Position numbers and translations under genes: made by a program. The notes beneath the pieces were generated by a model, which saw nothing but the letters and a program-made list of their open reading frames with translations, did no database searches and was not told the origin of the DNA. Of a stretch of DNA of 64,000 nucleotides, positions 38,465 to 48,663 are shown piece by piece (position 1 is the stretch's first letter; every line of letters begins with the position of its first letter). The DNA comes from Diphasiastrum complanatum. Its lineage: Eukaryota; Streptophyta; Lycopodiopsida; Lycopodiales; Lycopodiaceae. The stretch spans positions 1 through 64,000 of the forward strand of contig MU831969.1 of NCBI GenBank assembly GCA_029204225.1, in the 5' to 3' direction.

Positions 38465-39220
38465 TGTCAGAAATTGTGAACTCCTGCAACTTTGCCGCGA
38501 CGCGAAGCGAGGCGACAAAAAGCGAAGATCAAACGGCGAACAATTTGCGAAAGTCAACGTACTTCGAAAATCCTAAGACACGAAACGAAGCAAAACTCGA
38601 AGGTTGAATGGTTCGCTAAAGTCAAACATGCCTCCAGGACCAAAAGACACACGACACAACACGAAACGAAAAGAGAACGAAAGGAAATCTTTCGCGCTGC
38701 CAACTGGCAGTTCAATGGGTGGAGCTTTGAACTTCATGCTCAGCTGAAACAGCTAGCAATAACAGAGAGTGACTAACTAGTTGATTAGCGTTAACTACTC
38801 TTATAATTCTTTGTTTAGCTATCTTGTAAACTCCATGCAGTGGAGATAAAAACAATGTCTCTGGATCGTCAAATAACAGAGAAAAACAACAGAGAAGAGG
38901 ACGAGAGTAGAAAAAAGAAAAGAGAAGAATAGAAACGAAATAGTTGTGCATGAAAGTCTACCAACGAGCAGAACACAGCGAAAAGAGTAGAGTGTCAGGC
39001 CGCCAACGAGCGAGACACTGATCATCTCGTTCTAAAACTCAAACTGATAATACAGTTGCTCTCTCTTGTGCATCTCCTTGTCGTCCGTTGTCTTGATTGC
39101 TAGAATGATTTCTGTTATGTGATCTGTAGTCGCGTGTCTAGGATCCTGCAAGCTTCCGCATAAGAAAGTTCAAAAGAAACAAAATCGTTCGCGATACAAA
39201 CAGAACACCCGTTCGCGACA
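38465..39220 (+). repeat. 3' LTR of copia Y (756 bp)
   Basis: Opens TGTCAGAAATTG and closes TTCGCGACA. It matches the reverse complement of 41933-42595 along its length at roughly 90-95% by eye, except for an extra ~93 bp at about 38890-38985 absent from the 5' LTR. The GC-rich start (GCCGCGACGCGAAGCGAGGC) is unlike its AT-rich surroundings. Confidence 0.9.
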
Positions 39221-39335
39221 GAAAGGAGAAGACCCTTGGTGGATAGATAGTGGGGCTAGCTCCCACATGACAAGCAAGAGGGAGTATGGGTGTGCGATAA
39301 CCTTCAAGCAAATCGGAGATTCATGGGAGTTGTAA
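39221..39335 (+). pseudogene. Copia X protease fragment
   Basis: Directly after the GAAAG target copy the frame reads GEDPWWIDSGASSHMTSKRE, the copia aspartic protease site with intact DSG. The gag piece that should precede it is on the minus strand at 42601-42960. The protease is lost after about 30 codons. Confidence 0.8.
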
Positions 39336-39729
39336 CATTTGGTATCAAAACAGGTGGTCTCCTTTCTAGGTGTACATGTTCCCTCTTAAAGCTTTTTCGG
39401 TTTGGCATTCTTTAATAAGGAATGTGGTTGTTTGGTGTTCATAACATTTGTTTCAAGTTGTTCTTGAAAAGGTTCCGAATAGAGCTAGCTGTTTTGAATA
39501 CTTTTTTTTTTTATTTGTATTGACTCTTCTTTCTTTTTCAATCTTTGAAACTTAATAATTTTAAATTTCTTGGGTTTTCTAGTAAAGAAGGTTTGATGCT
39601 TTTAAGTTTCTTTAAAATTTAACTGTATAAAAAGCTTGTTTGTTTTTTATTAAGAAGTTGGCCTAAGGTGAATTTAGAAACCCCCTCCTCCTTTACAACA
39701 CTTTTTGTTTAAAAGAAAAAAGAAAAAAG
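39336..39729. other. Unassigned AT-rich stretch inside copia X
   Basis: Replaces X's integrase and most of its RT. A TTTGGTATCAAAACAGGTGG near 39341 resembles a copia primer site, suggesting a scrap of another LTR element. Otherwise T-rich with no gene. Confidence 0.35.
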
Positions 39730-40222
39730 AAAAACCCAGGGAATCTAAGTCATTGATGTGGATTACTATAGCTAGACCTAATTTATGCTTTAATTTGTGT
39801 GGGATAAGTCAATACATGCAAGATCCATTGTTCATACATTGGAAAAGTGCAAAAAGGATTTTGAGAAACCTCTCGGGCACTCTAGATTATGGAATTTTCT
39901 AAAGAGGGGATATAATTGATTTTCATGCCTTTAGTGGCTCGGATTTTGCAGGCGATAAGAGGGATAGAAAATCCACAAGTGCCTATGCAGCATTTATTGG
40001 TGGAGGGGTTGTTTCTTAGTTTTCAAATAAACAAGAAACCATCTCACTTTCTTTCACTTTCTTCCACTGAGGCCGAGTATAAAGCTCTCACAACAACCTC
40101 AAAGGAGCTTCTTTGGACCAAAAGGCTACTAATGGAGCTGAAGGTCATGAGTTTAGATGTTGTTCCAATCATTTATAATGACAACATTTTAGCCCAACAC
40201 CTTGCAACAAACCCAATGAATC
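39730..40222 (+). pseudogene. Copia X RT tail and RNase H N-terminal part
   Basis: ITIARPNLCFNLCGISQYMQ and HWKSAKRILRNLSGTLDYGI are the end of RT. After a stop at 39900 and frameshifts, FSGSDFAGDKRDRKSTSAYA and then KKPSHFLSLSSTEAEYKALT and LLWTKRLLMELKVM give RNase H with intact TEAEY. It ends DNILAQHLATNPM, exactly where the minus-strand piece at 36115 would continue. Confidence 0.8.
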
Positions 40223-40884
40223 TTCTTTGCGATGTGTCTCTCTGCAAATGCCACGAACTTCTTGAAAGAGTCAAACACTTCAGATTTTTTCTTTAGGTAG
40301 TAGATCGTAGTCATCCGGCTATAATCATCTATGAACGTCAGGAAATATCTCGATTCTGAGAGCGAATTCATTTTCATCAGTCCATAGACATCAGAGTGGA
40401 CGAGCTCAAGAACTTCTTTGGCTCTTCTTCCCTCATGTGTGAATGGATTTCGATGTTGTTTGTCTTTTTGACAGGCTTCGCAGAACTCAGTATCGGGTCT
40501 TGATATCTTTAGACCTGTGACTATGTCTTTCTTGCACATGTCATACAGGCTCCTCATGTTCAGATGATACATTCTCTTGTGCCAGAGCTGATCTTCATTC
40601 TCTGATGCATTTAATATGCTATCAGGATTGTTGATTATCTTGGCTTGGTAGAGGTTTCCTTCTCTGCATCCAACCGTCAGCAATTTGTTTATTGTTTTCT
40701 CGATAATGCGGCATGTATTGCCATCGAATAAAACTCGAATTCCAAGATCTGCCATCTTGGAGACTGATATCAGATCTTTTCTCATTGAAGGCACGTAGAG
40801 TGCTCTTGGCAACTCTGCTTGACCTGATAGTGTTCGCAGCTGTAGAGTCTCGATGCATTTTGACATCGTGTCTGCTCCCATCAC
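40215..40884 (-). pseudogene. Copia Y pre-integrase and integrase N-terminal core
   Basis: LPRALYVPSMRKDLISVSKM, LWHKRMYHLNMRSLYDMCKK and FCEACQKDKQHRNPF give the HHCC finger. LELVHSDVYGLMKMNSLSES has the first catalytic Asp, then FLTFIDDYSRMTTIYYLKKK. It ends at ERHIAKKI where the inversion junction with X RNase H occurs. Confidence 0.85.
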
Positions 40885-41940
40885 CTAGAATCACTGCTCT
40901 GTTGTTTTCGAGTTCTCTGAAGTCGATCAAGATTTTCTTGTTGCAGTGATGTGTGATGTTGCTCCTAAATCAATGACTACATCATAGTCTTGTTCAGTGT
41001 AGCTCGTTGAAGCTTCATCAAGTATCGTGAAGGCTTCATCACCTCTATCTGCATCGTTGGATGACTCTGCAACATTTGCTTTCTCAGCTTTGTTCTTTCT
41101 TTTTGGGTTGAATCTGCAATCGTATGCAGAGTGTCCCTTCTTCTTGCAGTGCATGCAAGGTATTGCTGGATTGAACCAACATTTGTTGGCTGTATGGCCT
41201 GGTTTGTGACAGTGATCACAGGAAGAAGATTGTTGATTCAAAGACTTTGTCTTGTCGAATCTGAGTTTGTTCTTTATGAAGAGAGCTTTCTCTTGATCAC
41301 TGCTTTCTTCTCCTTCGTCCCTCATCAGTTTCTCATCAGCGACAAGACTGATTGCTTTGTCAAATGTCAAATCTGGTAGACTCAGTATGAGCATTCTCAA
41401 CAGCTGATAAGACGTAGGTAGAGACTTCATGAAGTACATCAGTTGTTGTGGTGCTAAGACCTGGTGCTCCTGTCCTGATGCAGCGAGTTGAGCAAAAATC
41501 GTTCTGATCTTCTCAACATGCTAGTTGCCATCCCATCGTATGGATTGTAGCTGATTGTAAAGATGCATTACTGAAGTTGCAGTCCTCACTTCGTACTTCT
41601 GTTTTAATCTTTTCCATGCTGCATGACTGCTTTTGTAGTCTTCAATCTGCATGAGTAGATCTTCATTGATGGACGAAACGATGATCGCCATTGCACGCTC
41701 ATCCTTTCTGATCCATTCAGCTCTTCTCGGGTCTCTCTCCGGAGGCTGCACCTCTGAGAGTTCAGTCACCGACCAGACGTCTTTGTCCTTCAGAAGTGTT
41801 TTGATTTTGAATTTCCATTTGCGCCATGAAGACTGATTGCTACTCTTGTTTGGATCGTTGTAACCATATTGTGTTGCATAGAAAAGCACTTGTTCAGATA
41901 TTAGTAGTGATAACCTGTATGCTCTGATACCATGTCGCAA
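40885..41940 (-). pseudogene. Copia Y gag with two zinc knuckles, and protease site
   Basis: The N-terminal frame (41521-41940) includes SWRKWKFKIKTLLKDKDVWS, the copia gag 'WxxKMxxLL' signature, and EVRTATSVMHLYNQLQSI. The second frame (40927-41439) has LPDLTFDKAISLVADEKL and two knuckles in tandem, CDHCHKPGHTANKC and CMHCKKKGHSAYDC. The protease site reads DVVIDLGATSHIT, so the catalytic triplet is DLG instead of DSG. A stop separates the two gag halves (about 41440-41520). Confidence 0.85.
41921..41932 (-). other. Primer binding site of copia Y (TGGTATCAGAGC)
   Basis: GCTCTGATACCA on the plus strand, complementary on the minus strand to the 3' end of initiator tRNA(Met). It directly abuts the 5' LTR. 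Confidence 0.9.
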
Positions 41941-42595
41941 ACGGGTGTTCTGTTTGTATCACGAACGATTTTGTTTCTTTTGAACTTTCTTATGCGAAGC
42001 CTGCAGGATCCTAGACACGCGACTATAGATCACAGAACAGAAATCATTCTAGCAATCAAAACAGCGGACGACAAGGAGATGCACAAGAGAGAGCAACTAT
42101 ATTATCAGTTTGATTTTTAGAGCGAGATGATCAGTGTCTCGCTCGTTGACGGCCTGACACTCTGCTCTTTTCTGATTTTCTCTGTTATTTGACGATCCAA
42201 CGACATTGTTTTTATCGCCACTGTGTGGAGTTTACAAGATAGCTAAACAGAGAGTTACAAGAGTAGTTAACGCTAATCAACTAGTTAGTTACTCTCTGTT
42301 AATGCTAACTGTTTCAGCTGAGGGTGAAGTTCAAAGCTCCACGCCCATTGAGCTGCGAGCTGGCAGCGCGAAAGATTTCCTTTCGTTCTCTTTCATTTCG
42401 TGTCGTGTCGTGTCTTTTGGTCCTGAAGGCATGTTTGACTTTCGCGAATCATTCGACCTTCGAGTTTTGCTTCGCTTCGTGTCTTAGGGTTTTCGAGGTA
42501 CGTTGACTTTCGCGAATTGTTGGCTGTTTGACCTTCGCTTCATGTCGCCTCGCTTCGCGTCGCGGCAAAGTTGCAGGAGTTCACAATTTCTGACA
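41933..42595 (-). repeat. 5' LTR of copia Y (663 bp)
   Basis: On the minus strand it opens TGTCAGAAATTG at 42595 and closes GTTTGCGACA at 41933, the same ends as 38465-39220. It is flanked at 42596-42600 by CTTTC, the reverse complement of GAAAG. Confidence 0.9.
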
Positions 42596-42600
42596 CTTTC

Positions 42601-42960
42601 ATGCTTGAATATGAAAAACTTGACATCATGAGTGAGTCTTTATGTAAGCTCTCCTCTTCTTCTTGACCTAGGTTTGCTTGACTTTGGGCTTGCTTTCCTC
42701 TTGAAGCATTCAGAGCCTAACGCCCCATCTTGCTACAAAAGTAGCACTTGATTTTTGACTTATCCTTCTTGGGCTTGCTTGAGCTTGGAGTTGACAATTC
42801 ATCTTGATCTTCACCTTTGACTTGGTTTTTCTTGAATGCACCTTCTTTGCCTTTGGATTTGCTTTTGCTCTTGATGAAAAGGGCTTTGTCATCAAGGCAT
42901 TGGATTAAAAGTATATAACATTCAGAAAAAAACAAGCACAATACTCATGATTTATGTCAA
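42601..42960 (-). pseudogene. Copia X gag C-terminal part
   Basis: Minus strand reads ALFIKSKSKSKGKEGAFKKN, SKIKCYFCSKMGR and, after a one-base shift, ECFKRKASPKSSKPRSRRR. The pieces form a CCHC-type knuckle spread over two frames. Its reading would continue into the protease now at 39221 on the plus strand. The gag N-terminus and X 5' LTR are not seen further right. Confidence 0.75.
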
Positions 42961-43300
42961 TTGGTTTTGTCCACATAAAAATAGTTGTCCAGCAAATAGA
43001 GTAGTTTTACGTGCCAAGGGGAGGGAAGGACAATGCTACCTTGGTCTATCCTAGAGAGACTCAAGAGATTCATCCACTTAATCCACTCCCATTGACCTCT
43101 TAGATAGCTGTGTGTGATCTATGATAAATGGTTGTACACTTAAGTATTGCAGCTACAGTTTGATCAAATTGATGTGGTGAATCTTTTGAGAGCTGTTCAT
43201 GGGAGCTTTCCTGTTCGGTGATGTTTTAGCATTATCCAGATTCAGAAACATAATAAATCGTAAATTAACACCTGGGTAAACAAAAATCAACACTCAATCT
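42961..43300. other. Unassigned intergenic sequence
   Basis: About 340 bp without gene or repeat that I can identify. Confidence 0.3.
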
Positions 43301-43525
43301 CACAGCATGGTTTTAATAGAATCATGGAAAAGAACCTAGAGGCTAGCTCAAATGGGGCCCTTACTGATCCAATTGGAAAATCAATAATCAACAATTGGCA
43401 ATTTCTTGCTCGCATGGAAATGTTGAGGCTTTCTTTATCTTGTGTCTTGCATGCACTTTTGTTAGAATGCACCGTGATAGCAGTAGTTCACAGACTCTGC
43501 TCCTTGCAAGATAAAGTTTCAACAG
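43301..43525 (+). other. Possible isolated exon (uncharacterised)
   Basis: An open segment between a CTCACAG acceptor-like site (about 43303) and an AACAG|GTTAGT donor-like site (43525/43526). It encodes about 68 residues from MEKNLEASSNGALTDPIGKS to VIAVVHRLCSLQDKVSTG. The VIAVVHRL piece faintly recalls the 'TVIxVAHRL' H-loop region of ABC transporters, but the expected Walker B and signature motifs are not seen. A host gene fragment is possible; confidence is low. Confidence 0.25.
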
Positions 43526-44604
43526 GTTAGTTCACTAAATCGCTGCTTTGCACTTCGTAGAAATTATAATGATTATGCTCGTGTTTTGTTCCTGATATGC
43601 CACGCATCAAAAGTTTTAGGTGACAGCTTGTGATGGATTGTGCATTGCAAAACCGTTATCCTTGTTTTGAAGAAGTAGCAATAGCAACAAGACATTACAT
43701 GGTTCACAAGGAAAGTATCCATGCTCTGAGTAAAGAGGACATAGACTGAGCCCACAACCTCACGAAAATTTACAAGGTTCAACATACATTAAGTTCAAGT
43801 GAAGCTCTTATGCATGTGGTCATGCAAAACCTCCAAAGAAAAGCAAGCCCATAGACTTTGAGCTCATATTAACAGTAAGATGAGACAGCATTGTCAGAGT
43901 GTGCCACTGAGTAAAATACAGCACTTTGCATTTCAAAGCTTGCTGGTGAAAGCACTTTGGCACTTTCTGTAAAAGATTCCTAAAGCTCTAAAAGTAGAAC
44001 ACTATAGATACATTCTTTCTATTCATGTAAGAAAAACATTGATTGCCTGAACGCCTTGAATGCAAGAAACAGTAACTAGACAGTGTAGCTCCAGCCAGCA
44101 TTCAGTGGGGCATTCGGTGGGTCTTCCACTATTTGAGCAAATTAGACAAGAGGTCAAGAGCCGAAAGACTTGAAGCCCAGACAAGACGGCATTTTTCATC
44201 AGGATTCTGTTAGAGACAAAGATCTCTAGATGGGTATCTACATTTCTTGCCAAGAAAAAGAACTACATCAAATGAGCAATCTGCCATCAGGTTGACTTGA
44301 AAGGCCACCTCTCAGAATTTGCTTATTAGGGAGTTGACCTTCATGATGACCAGCTTTTGAGATAAGAAGGGGTAAGAAGAGCCTGTACACAAACAAGAAT
44401 ATCAAGGAGTAGTTGGCTGGAGGGAAAGCTTACTTGCAAGAGGCAGCTCAGGCTGTATATGTGTGTCCCTCCTTTGATGTATGTGACAGAAAGATGATCA
44501 GAATCATGGCTCAAGGTTACAGTTTGCACATTCCTGTTCTACACTCCTCAGGAGTAGAGTTAAAAAATAAAAGACAGCTGATGGACTATCCGATTCCACC
44601 ATGC
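43526..44604. other. Unassigned, non-repetitive-looking sequence
   Basis: No transposon motif found. Short frames (for example 44023-44253 minus) have no recognised domain. It may hold introns or UTR of the neighbouring candidate genes. Confidence 0.3.
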
Positions 44605-45069
44605 TCAATGGAATTTCTTTGGTGGCTTCAGCCAGTTCAGCAGTGCCCAATTCAGCTCTTGCAAACATGAAGAAACTGAGCTACATATTTTGATTGCACC
44701 TGTCCAGCATCTTTTTAGGGCTGAAGCTATTGGCATACAATTTCCCAATTTTTGCCAATACCATGACTTAAAATTCTCTTGTTGATTGGATTCAATGACC
44801 GCTGGCTGCAGATAAGCCCGCGCTGCCTGCTCCACCAAACGATTTTTGATGGGGGTACGAGGACTGTTCGAACTAACAAGTTCACAACGCAAAGGCCTGG
44901 AATTTTGCACCTTTGTGGAAAGAATCTCACGCAGGCTCGTATAAATCACAGGCTCTACCTTACAGGGCACCATTTCTGTAGCAGATTTGAGCTCCCAACT
45001 TGCACCTTCCTTTGCTTCTGGTAAAGTGGCAGGCTGATGGAGCAGTGCTTGCAGCGTCTTAACCTTCAT
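44605..45069 (-). CDS. Hypothetical protein, possible first exon of a host gene
   Basis: 154 codons from an ATG at 45069 (MKVKTLQALLHQPATLPEAK). The region up to about residue 95 looks protein-like, mixed charged and hydrophobic, with RTPIKNRLVEQAARAYLQPA. After ENFKSWYW the composition changes, and an exon end near 44775-44785 is possible. I recognise no family. No membrane segment or signal peptide is evident. It lies in the only stretch of the window free of transposon motifs, and the CT-rich, GC-richer DNA to its right (45.9-46.24 kb) could be its promoter and leader. It may equally be a chance frame. Confidence 0.35.
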   Translation of the reverse strand: MKVKTLQALLHQPATLPEAKEGASWELKSATEMVPCKVEPVIYTSLREILSTKVQNSRPLRCELVSSNSPRTPIKNRLVEQAARAYLQPAVIESNQQENFKSWYWQKLGNCMPIASALKRCWTGAIKICSSVSSCLQELNWALLNWLKPPKKFH

Positions 45070-46199
45070 TGGTACGAAATAAAACCCTGCACATTATTGA
45101 AACTTCTTCAACATTTACTGTAATTTCTTTCCAGTTACCATTCCATCGTATGAAGCTAGAAATGCATGACCTTTCCGTATGCTTCGAGCAGGTTGAAGGA
45201 TCTAATGGATCAGCATAGCAATGCTATTTGGAAAGTTCATGGTCAGAAATAGTGTGGCAAGATAAAGGTCTCATTTCCCCCTAAGCCAAACAGGAGATAA
45301 ATCCTGCTAGTATAGAACTAACTGATGATAATATCAGGAGGAAGGTATTGCAAGAAGAGATACACGAACAAAGAGTCAAAACAAAGGAGCCTCATGTGCA
45401 GAGAGAGAAAGAGAGAGAGGAATCCCCCACTCTACTAGCTGATGCAGCGCAAAAATCAACGTAGACGACCCCTGTTCAATTATGTCCAGATGTAATGATT
45501 GTGGAAAAGGAAGAGCAGAAACCCACCTAGGAAACTGGGATCGATGCAACTAATCCTCGCCTCCTCTTCCAGATAATTTCCAGCCACACTTGTGACTTCT
45601 CTTGTCTTTGAAATGGATCAAGGCAAAATCTGATCAACCCACAATCACCAACAATACAAAAACGCGAGCCAGTTAGGACAACACCCTGCTGGAATGCGAT
45701 AGTTTCTTCTTACAACACCTGAGTATGCCCCAATTGGCCAGCCAAGACCAGAAAGCTTCCAACCATGTCTGCAAATGCCAGTAAACTGCAAAGCCACAGT
45801 ATAGTCACAACCCAGAATTCCTGGAACGCTGGATTAGCTTGAAAATGGTTTGACAGCGAGTTAGGCTGTAATACGACTAAACTTGACACTATTATTTTTG
45901 CGCTATATTCGCAGCAATCTGTGCATGGGTATGTGGGCGCGGTAGCTAGCTAGCTAGCTGTGAAAGTGCTGGGGGGTGGGCTTTGTGCACAGAAGATTCG
46001 CTGGTGGCTTGCAGGATGCACTCAGCTCCCCTGCACTTGCGTCAAATGATGAGGTGTTAACGCGTGCGAGGGAGAGAAGGAGGCGAGAAGGAGGGCGAGG
46101 AGGAGGTGGAAGGAATGTGTAAATCTACTCTGCAGAAACGTTAAGTGAAAAAACGCAGAGTAAATAACAGAAAAAACGCAGAGTAAATGACAGCAGGCA

Positions 46200-46200
<1 letters not shown>
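45070..46200 (-). promoter_or_regulatory. Possible promoter/5' leader of the hypothetical minus-strand gene
   Basis: About 1.1 kb without open frames, GC-richer than the window. It holds a (GCTA)n run at 45947-45960 and two tandem copies of a 24-bp unit AAAAAACGCAGAGTAAAT(A/G)ACAG at about 46149-46195. CT-rich sequence when read on the minus strand is common in plant leaders. Assignment is positional only. Confidence 0.25.

Positions 46201-46203
<3 letters not shown>

Positions 46204-46236
<33 letters not shown>
46204..46236. repeat. (GA)n microsatellite
   Basis: 33 bp of AG repeat. Confidence 0.9.
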
Positions 46237-46239
<3 letters not shown>

Positions 46240-46437
46240 ATGTGAGTTGGCAAAGGCTTAGTATGAAGCCTCAATATCTTTATTAAAGCCAGCCCATATG
46301 CATTTTTGAGTTCATCTAAAGGAGAAAATGATTACAAAACATGATTAAAAAACTCGACAAGGAATTAAATGGTCTAAAGGTAAATAAAAGAACTAGCACA
46401 ACCAAACCATCACATTGTATGTGCACTTGTGCATGCA

Positions 46438-46441
<4 letters not shown>

Positions 46442-46491
<50 letters not shown>
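46442..46491. repeat. (CT)n microsatellite
   Basis: 50 bp of CT repeat preceded by GCATGCATGCAT. Confidence 0.9.
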
Positions 46492-46496
<5 letters not shown>

Positions 46497-46655
46497 ATTG
46501 CCTTCTAGGAACTGGCCACAATTTCTATCCACGTGGCCATGCCTTCCATCCGTCTGTTCCATGGATGTCTCTTTTGATTATGTTGTGTACACCGAGATGG
46601 CACAATGCTTTTGTCATATGACTGATGGGAAACTTGTGCGATGGAGGATAGATTA

Positions 46656-46884
46656 GAGCTTCAGCTTGCTTGCGAGTGACGCACCTCCAAGAAGGACAAA
46701 TAGAATTGCAAATAGAAAGAATGTAGCTACACTATTCAAGGTAATAGTAGTTCTTGTGCCAATGATTGAGCCTTTGTCAAAGTAAAATGGGATTAATGGC
46801 ACTAAACCGCTATAAAATGAGAAGTTGTGCAGAAATAGGAATGCCAACAGAGGAGCTTGAAGAAAAGTGAGCTTCAGCTTGCTT
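46656..46884 (-). other. 197-bp segment between 16-bp direct repeats, with a hydrophobic open frame
   Basis: GAGCTTCAGCTTGCTT occurs exactly at 46656-46671 and 46869-46884. The 197 bp between them are open on the minus strand and encode about 70 residues with two hydrophobic, membrane-like stretches (LLAFLFLHNFSFYSGLVPLI and SVATFFLFAILFVLLGGASL). No ATG; no poly(A). The long direct repeats suggest a target-site duplication of a retroposed gene fragment. Parent gene not recognised. Confidence 0.45.
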
Positions 46885-47220
46885 TAGGCATGATAATGCA
46901 ATTGTGAGATTATTTCGGTGATATAAAACAAAGATTCTTGTACAAGCCAACTTTCTGCAATGCTACCTTCTGGCCTTGCCTTTTCTCTCACAAAGCCCTT
47001 CAAAACTTTCATAAAGTGCTCAAGGTAGAACATCCATCTCGTGTGCACAGGTCCTGCAATTGATACTTCTTCGACCAAATGCACTAGAAGATGTAATTGT
47101 ATATCCAAAAAGGAAGTTGGAAAATCTCTTTTCAACAAATATACCATTTCGATCATTTGGATTTTCATGGAATCCAATTCACAATTTTTTATTTCTTTTG
47201 AGGAAAATTCACCTGCAAGA
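46884..47220 (-). pseudogene. CACTA transposase fragment (DUF4218-like)
   Basis: Reads MVYLLKRDFPTSFLDIQLHL, LVHLVEEVSIAGPVHTRWMF and EHFMKVLKGFVREKARPEGS followed by IAESWLVQESLFY, matching the DUF4218 core 'LE..FPP.FFD.M.HL.VHL..E....GPV.YRWMYP.ER....LK.YVRNKARPEGSIAE.Y...E'. This domain follows the transposase in TNP2-type CACTA elements. It is a fragment of about 95 codons with no other CACTA part adjacent. Confidence 0.8.
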
Positions 47221-47389
47221 TTGATAGTACATTAGGTTGTTTAACACATAAATATATTAAAATAACACATATTTATACAAGTGCTTAAAAAAATATACAA
47301 ACCTAATTGCAGAAAAATTTTCATTAGACTCTTGGTCTAAGATAGTACATTGTTTTGCATTAAACAAGGCTCTATACTCTTGATCCGTA

Positions 47390-48245
47390 ATCTTTGGTTC
47401 ACATTTGTACTGTTAAGAGTCTCATTCCTAAGATTTGGAACGGGTCATAGTGAAATTATTTTTATATGTGCACAATTAATCTTGTATGGATCTACTATGT
47501 ATTCCTGGTTACTAGGGTTATTTGGTGCACTTAACCTAGTCGGTTGAACATAGACATATGATCAAGTATTGGGTTGAACAAATACTTGCAGAGTTAACAG
47601 ATCTTGTTTTGAAAGATTTACTTCTTAACTAAAAATTGATTTGGATAAGAATCTAAATGTGGTGTTATACTAGTATAATTAAGATTTGCACCTAGACATT
47701 TGAGATTTCTAAATCATTGGCAATTAACTTGAGTAGTTGGTTTACTCCCGTGGAAGTTAATTGGTAAAACGGACAGTGTGAAGAGAATTCACCAAAAATT
47801 GTTTGTTTTGTGTGTATTGCTTATAAGACACATGATTTATGAATCGTTTGACTTCATCAGGAAGAATTGTGTGCATAGGATATACGAAATTCTTGGGTGA
47901 GTATTTCTCAGTGGAGAAATAAACTCAATTCATTAATGATTTTATCCCAGAGAGCTCAATTAGATACTGAATGATAATGATTCCAAGAATGACAACTGGA
48001 TTTTCAGGAACCTCAACAGAACTGGATATCTAGATTCAGTTCTAGACCGTAATCTGAAGTTTTTAGTGGATAAAGATGGTTATTGATATCATTTTGGTAT
48101 GCTTTCTATCTTTAACTACCTGATGATTTGGAATTTGAGAACTCACATTTTGGGTAAAGAATCCAATTTGAGGAATATTCTTAAAATCCAGTATTTTCCT
48201 ATTGAAAAAGATTTTGGAATGATTCTTATATATTTTCTGAGTTGT
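47390..48245 (+). repeat. Third copy of the old gypsy relic, internally deleted
   Basis: 47390-47440 matches 985-1035 (TTGGTTCA(A/C)ATTTGTACTGT). The match then jumps to 2818 and continues to about 3600 (shared: TCTACTATGTATTCCTGGTTACTA, GAGAATTCACC, GTTTGTTTTGTGTGTATTGCTT, each in pieces). About 1.8 kb including the RT remnant is therefore absent. No coding capacity. Confidence 0.7.
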
Positions 48246-48663
48246 GTATTAAGCATAAACTCCAGTATCCTTTAGCAATTAAGTAGGTTTTGAGATTCTA
48301 GAGAATTAAGATTAAATAATCATAAGAATCTAACTATTTGTTATTGATGGATCATAAACAAATACTTAGTTATTATGAGTGAATAACTTCGACCTATTGA
48401 TTGAGTTGAGTTTAGATCAGTATTTTAAAAATTTAAATCTCTTTAATCCAGTGTCTTATTGAGATCTATGTATCTCACATGCATATCTCGTAAAGTGAAT
48501 TGTTTTTGTTTATCGAGAGTTTTGTTTACTTTAGTGGATTGTTTTCTACTATAGATTGTAGTCTATATGTGTTTATGTACAAGTTCAATCTATATCTCCA
48601 TATTTATAGGAGACAGTTAAAATCTATTGAGATTCAGATGGATTGCTGATTTCTTGCATGAAA
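48246..48663. other. Unassigned AT-rich sequence
   Basis: About 420 bp between the gypsy relic and the putative LTR of copia Z. Nothing recognised. Confidence 0.3.

Larger units (their letters stand above)
36116..39220 (+). mobile_element. Copia Y, 3' half (INT-C, RT, RNase H, PPT, 3' LTR)
   Basis: Begins inside integrase at NGVAERRNRTLVEGAKCM (about 36141), runs through RT and RNase H, a PPT (38455-38464) and a 756-bp LTR. The matching 5' half lies in opposite orientation at 40205-42595. The 5-bp flank GAAAG after the LTR (39221-39225) equals the flank before the 5' LTR (CTTTC on plus at 42596-42600), so both halves belong to one insertion. Confidence 0.85.
40205..42595 (-). mobile_element. 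Copia Y, 5' half (5' LTR, PBS, gag, PR, INT-N)
   Basis: Minus strand from 42595: 663-bp 5' LTR, primer site, gag, zinc knuckles, protease, pre-integrase and the first third of the integrase core, which stops at about 40215 (ERHIAKKI). The remaining integrase (from NGVAERR) is on the plus strand at 36116 onward; about 35-40 codons are missing between them. Confidence 0.85.

Noticed and set aside
43324-43530. ABC transporter gene
   Set aside because: Only a VIAVVHRL-like string is reminiscent; Walker A, signature and Walker B motifs are not seen nearby. Kept only as a possible exon.
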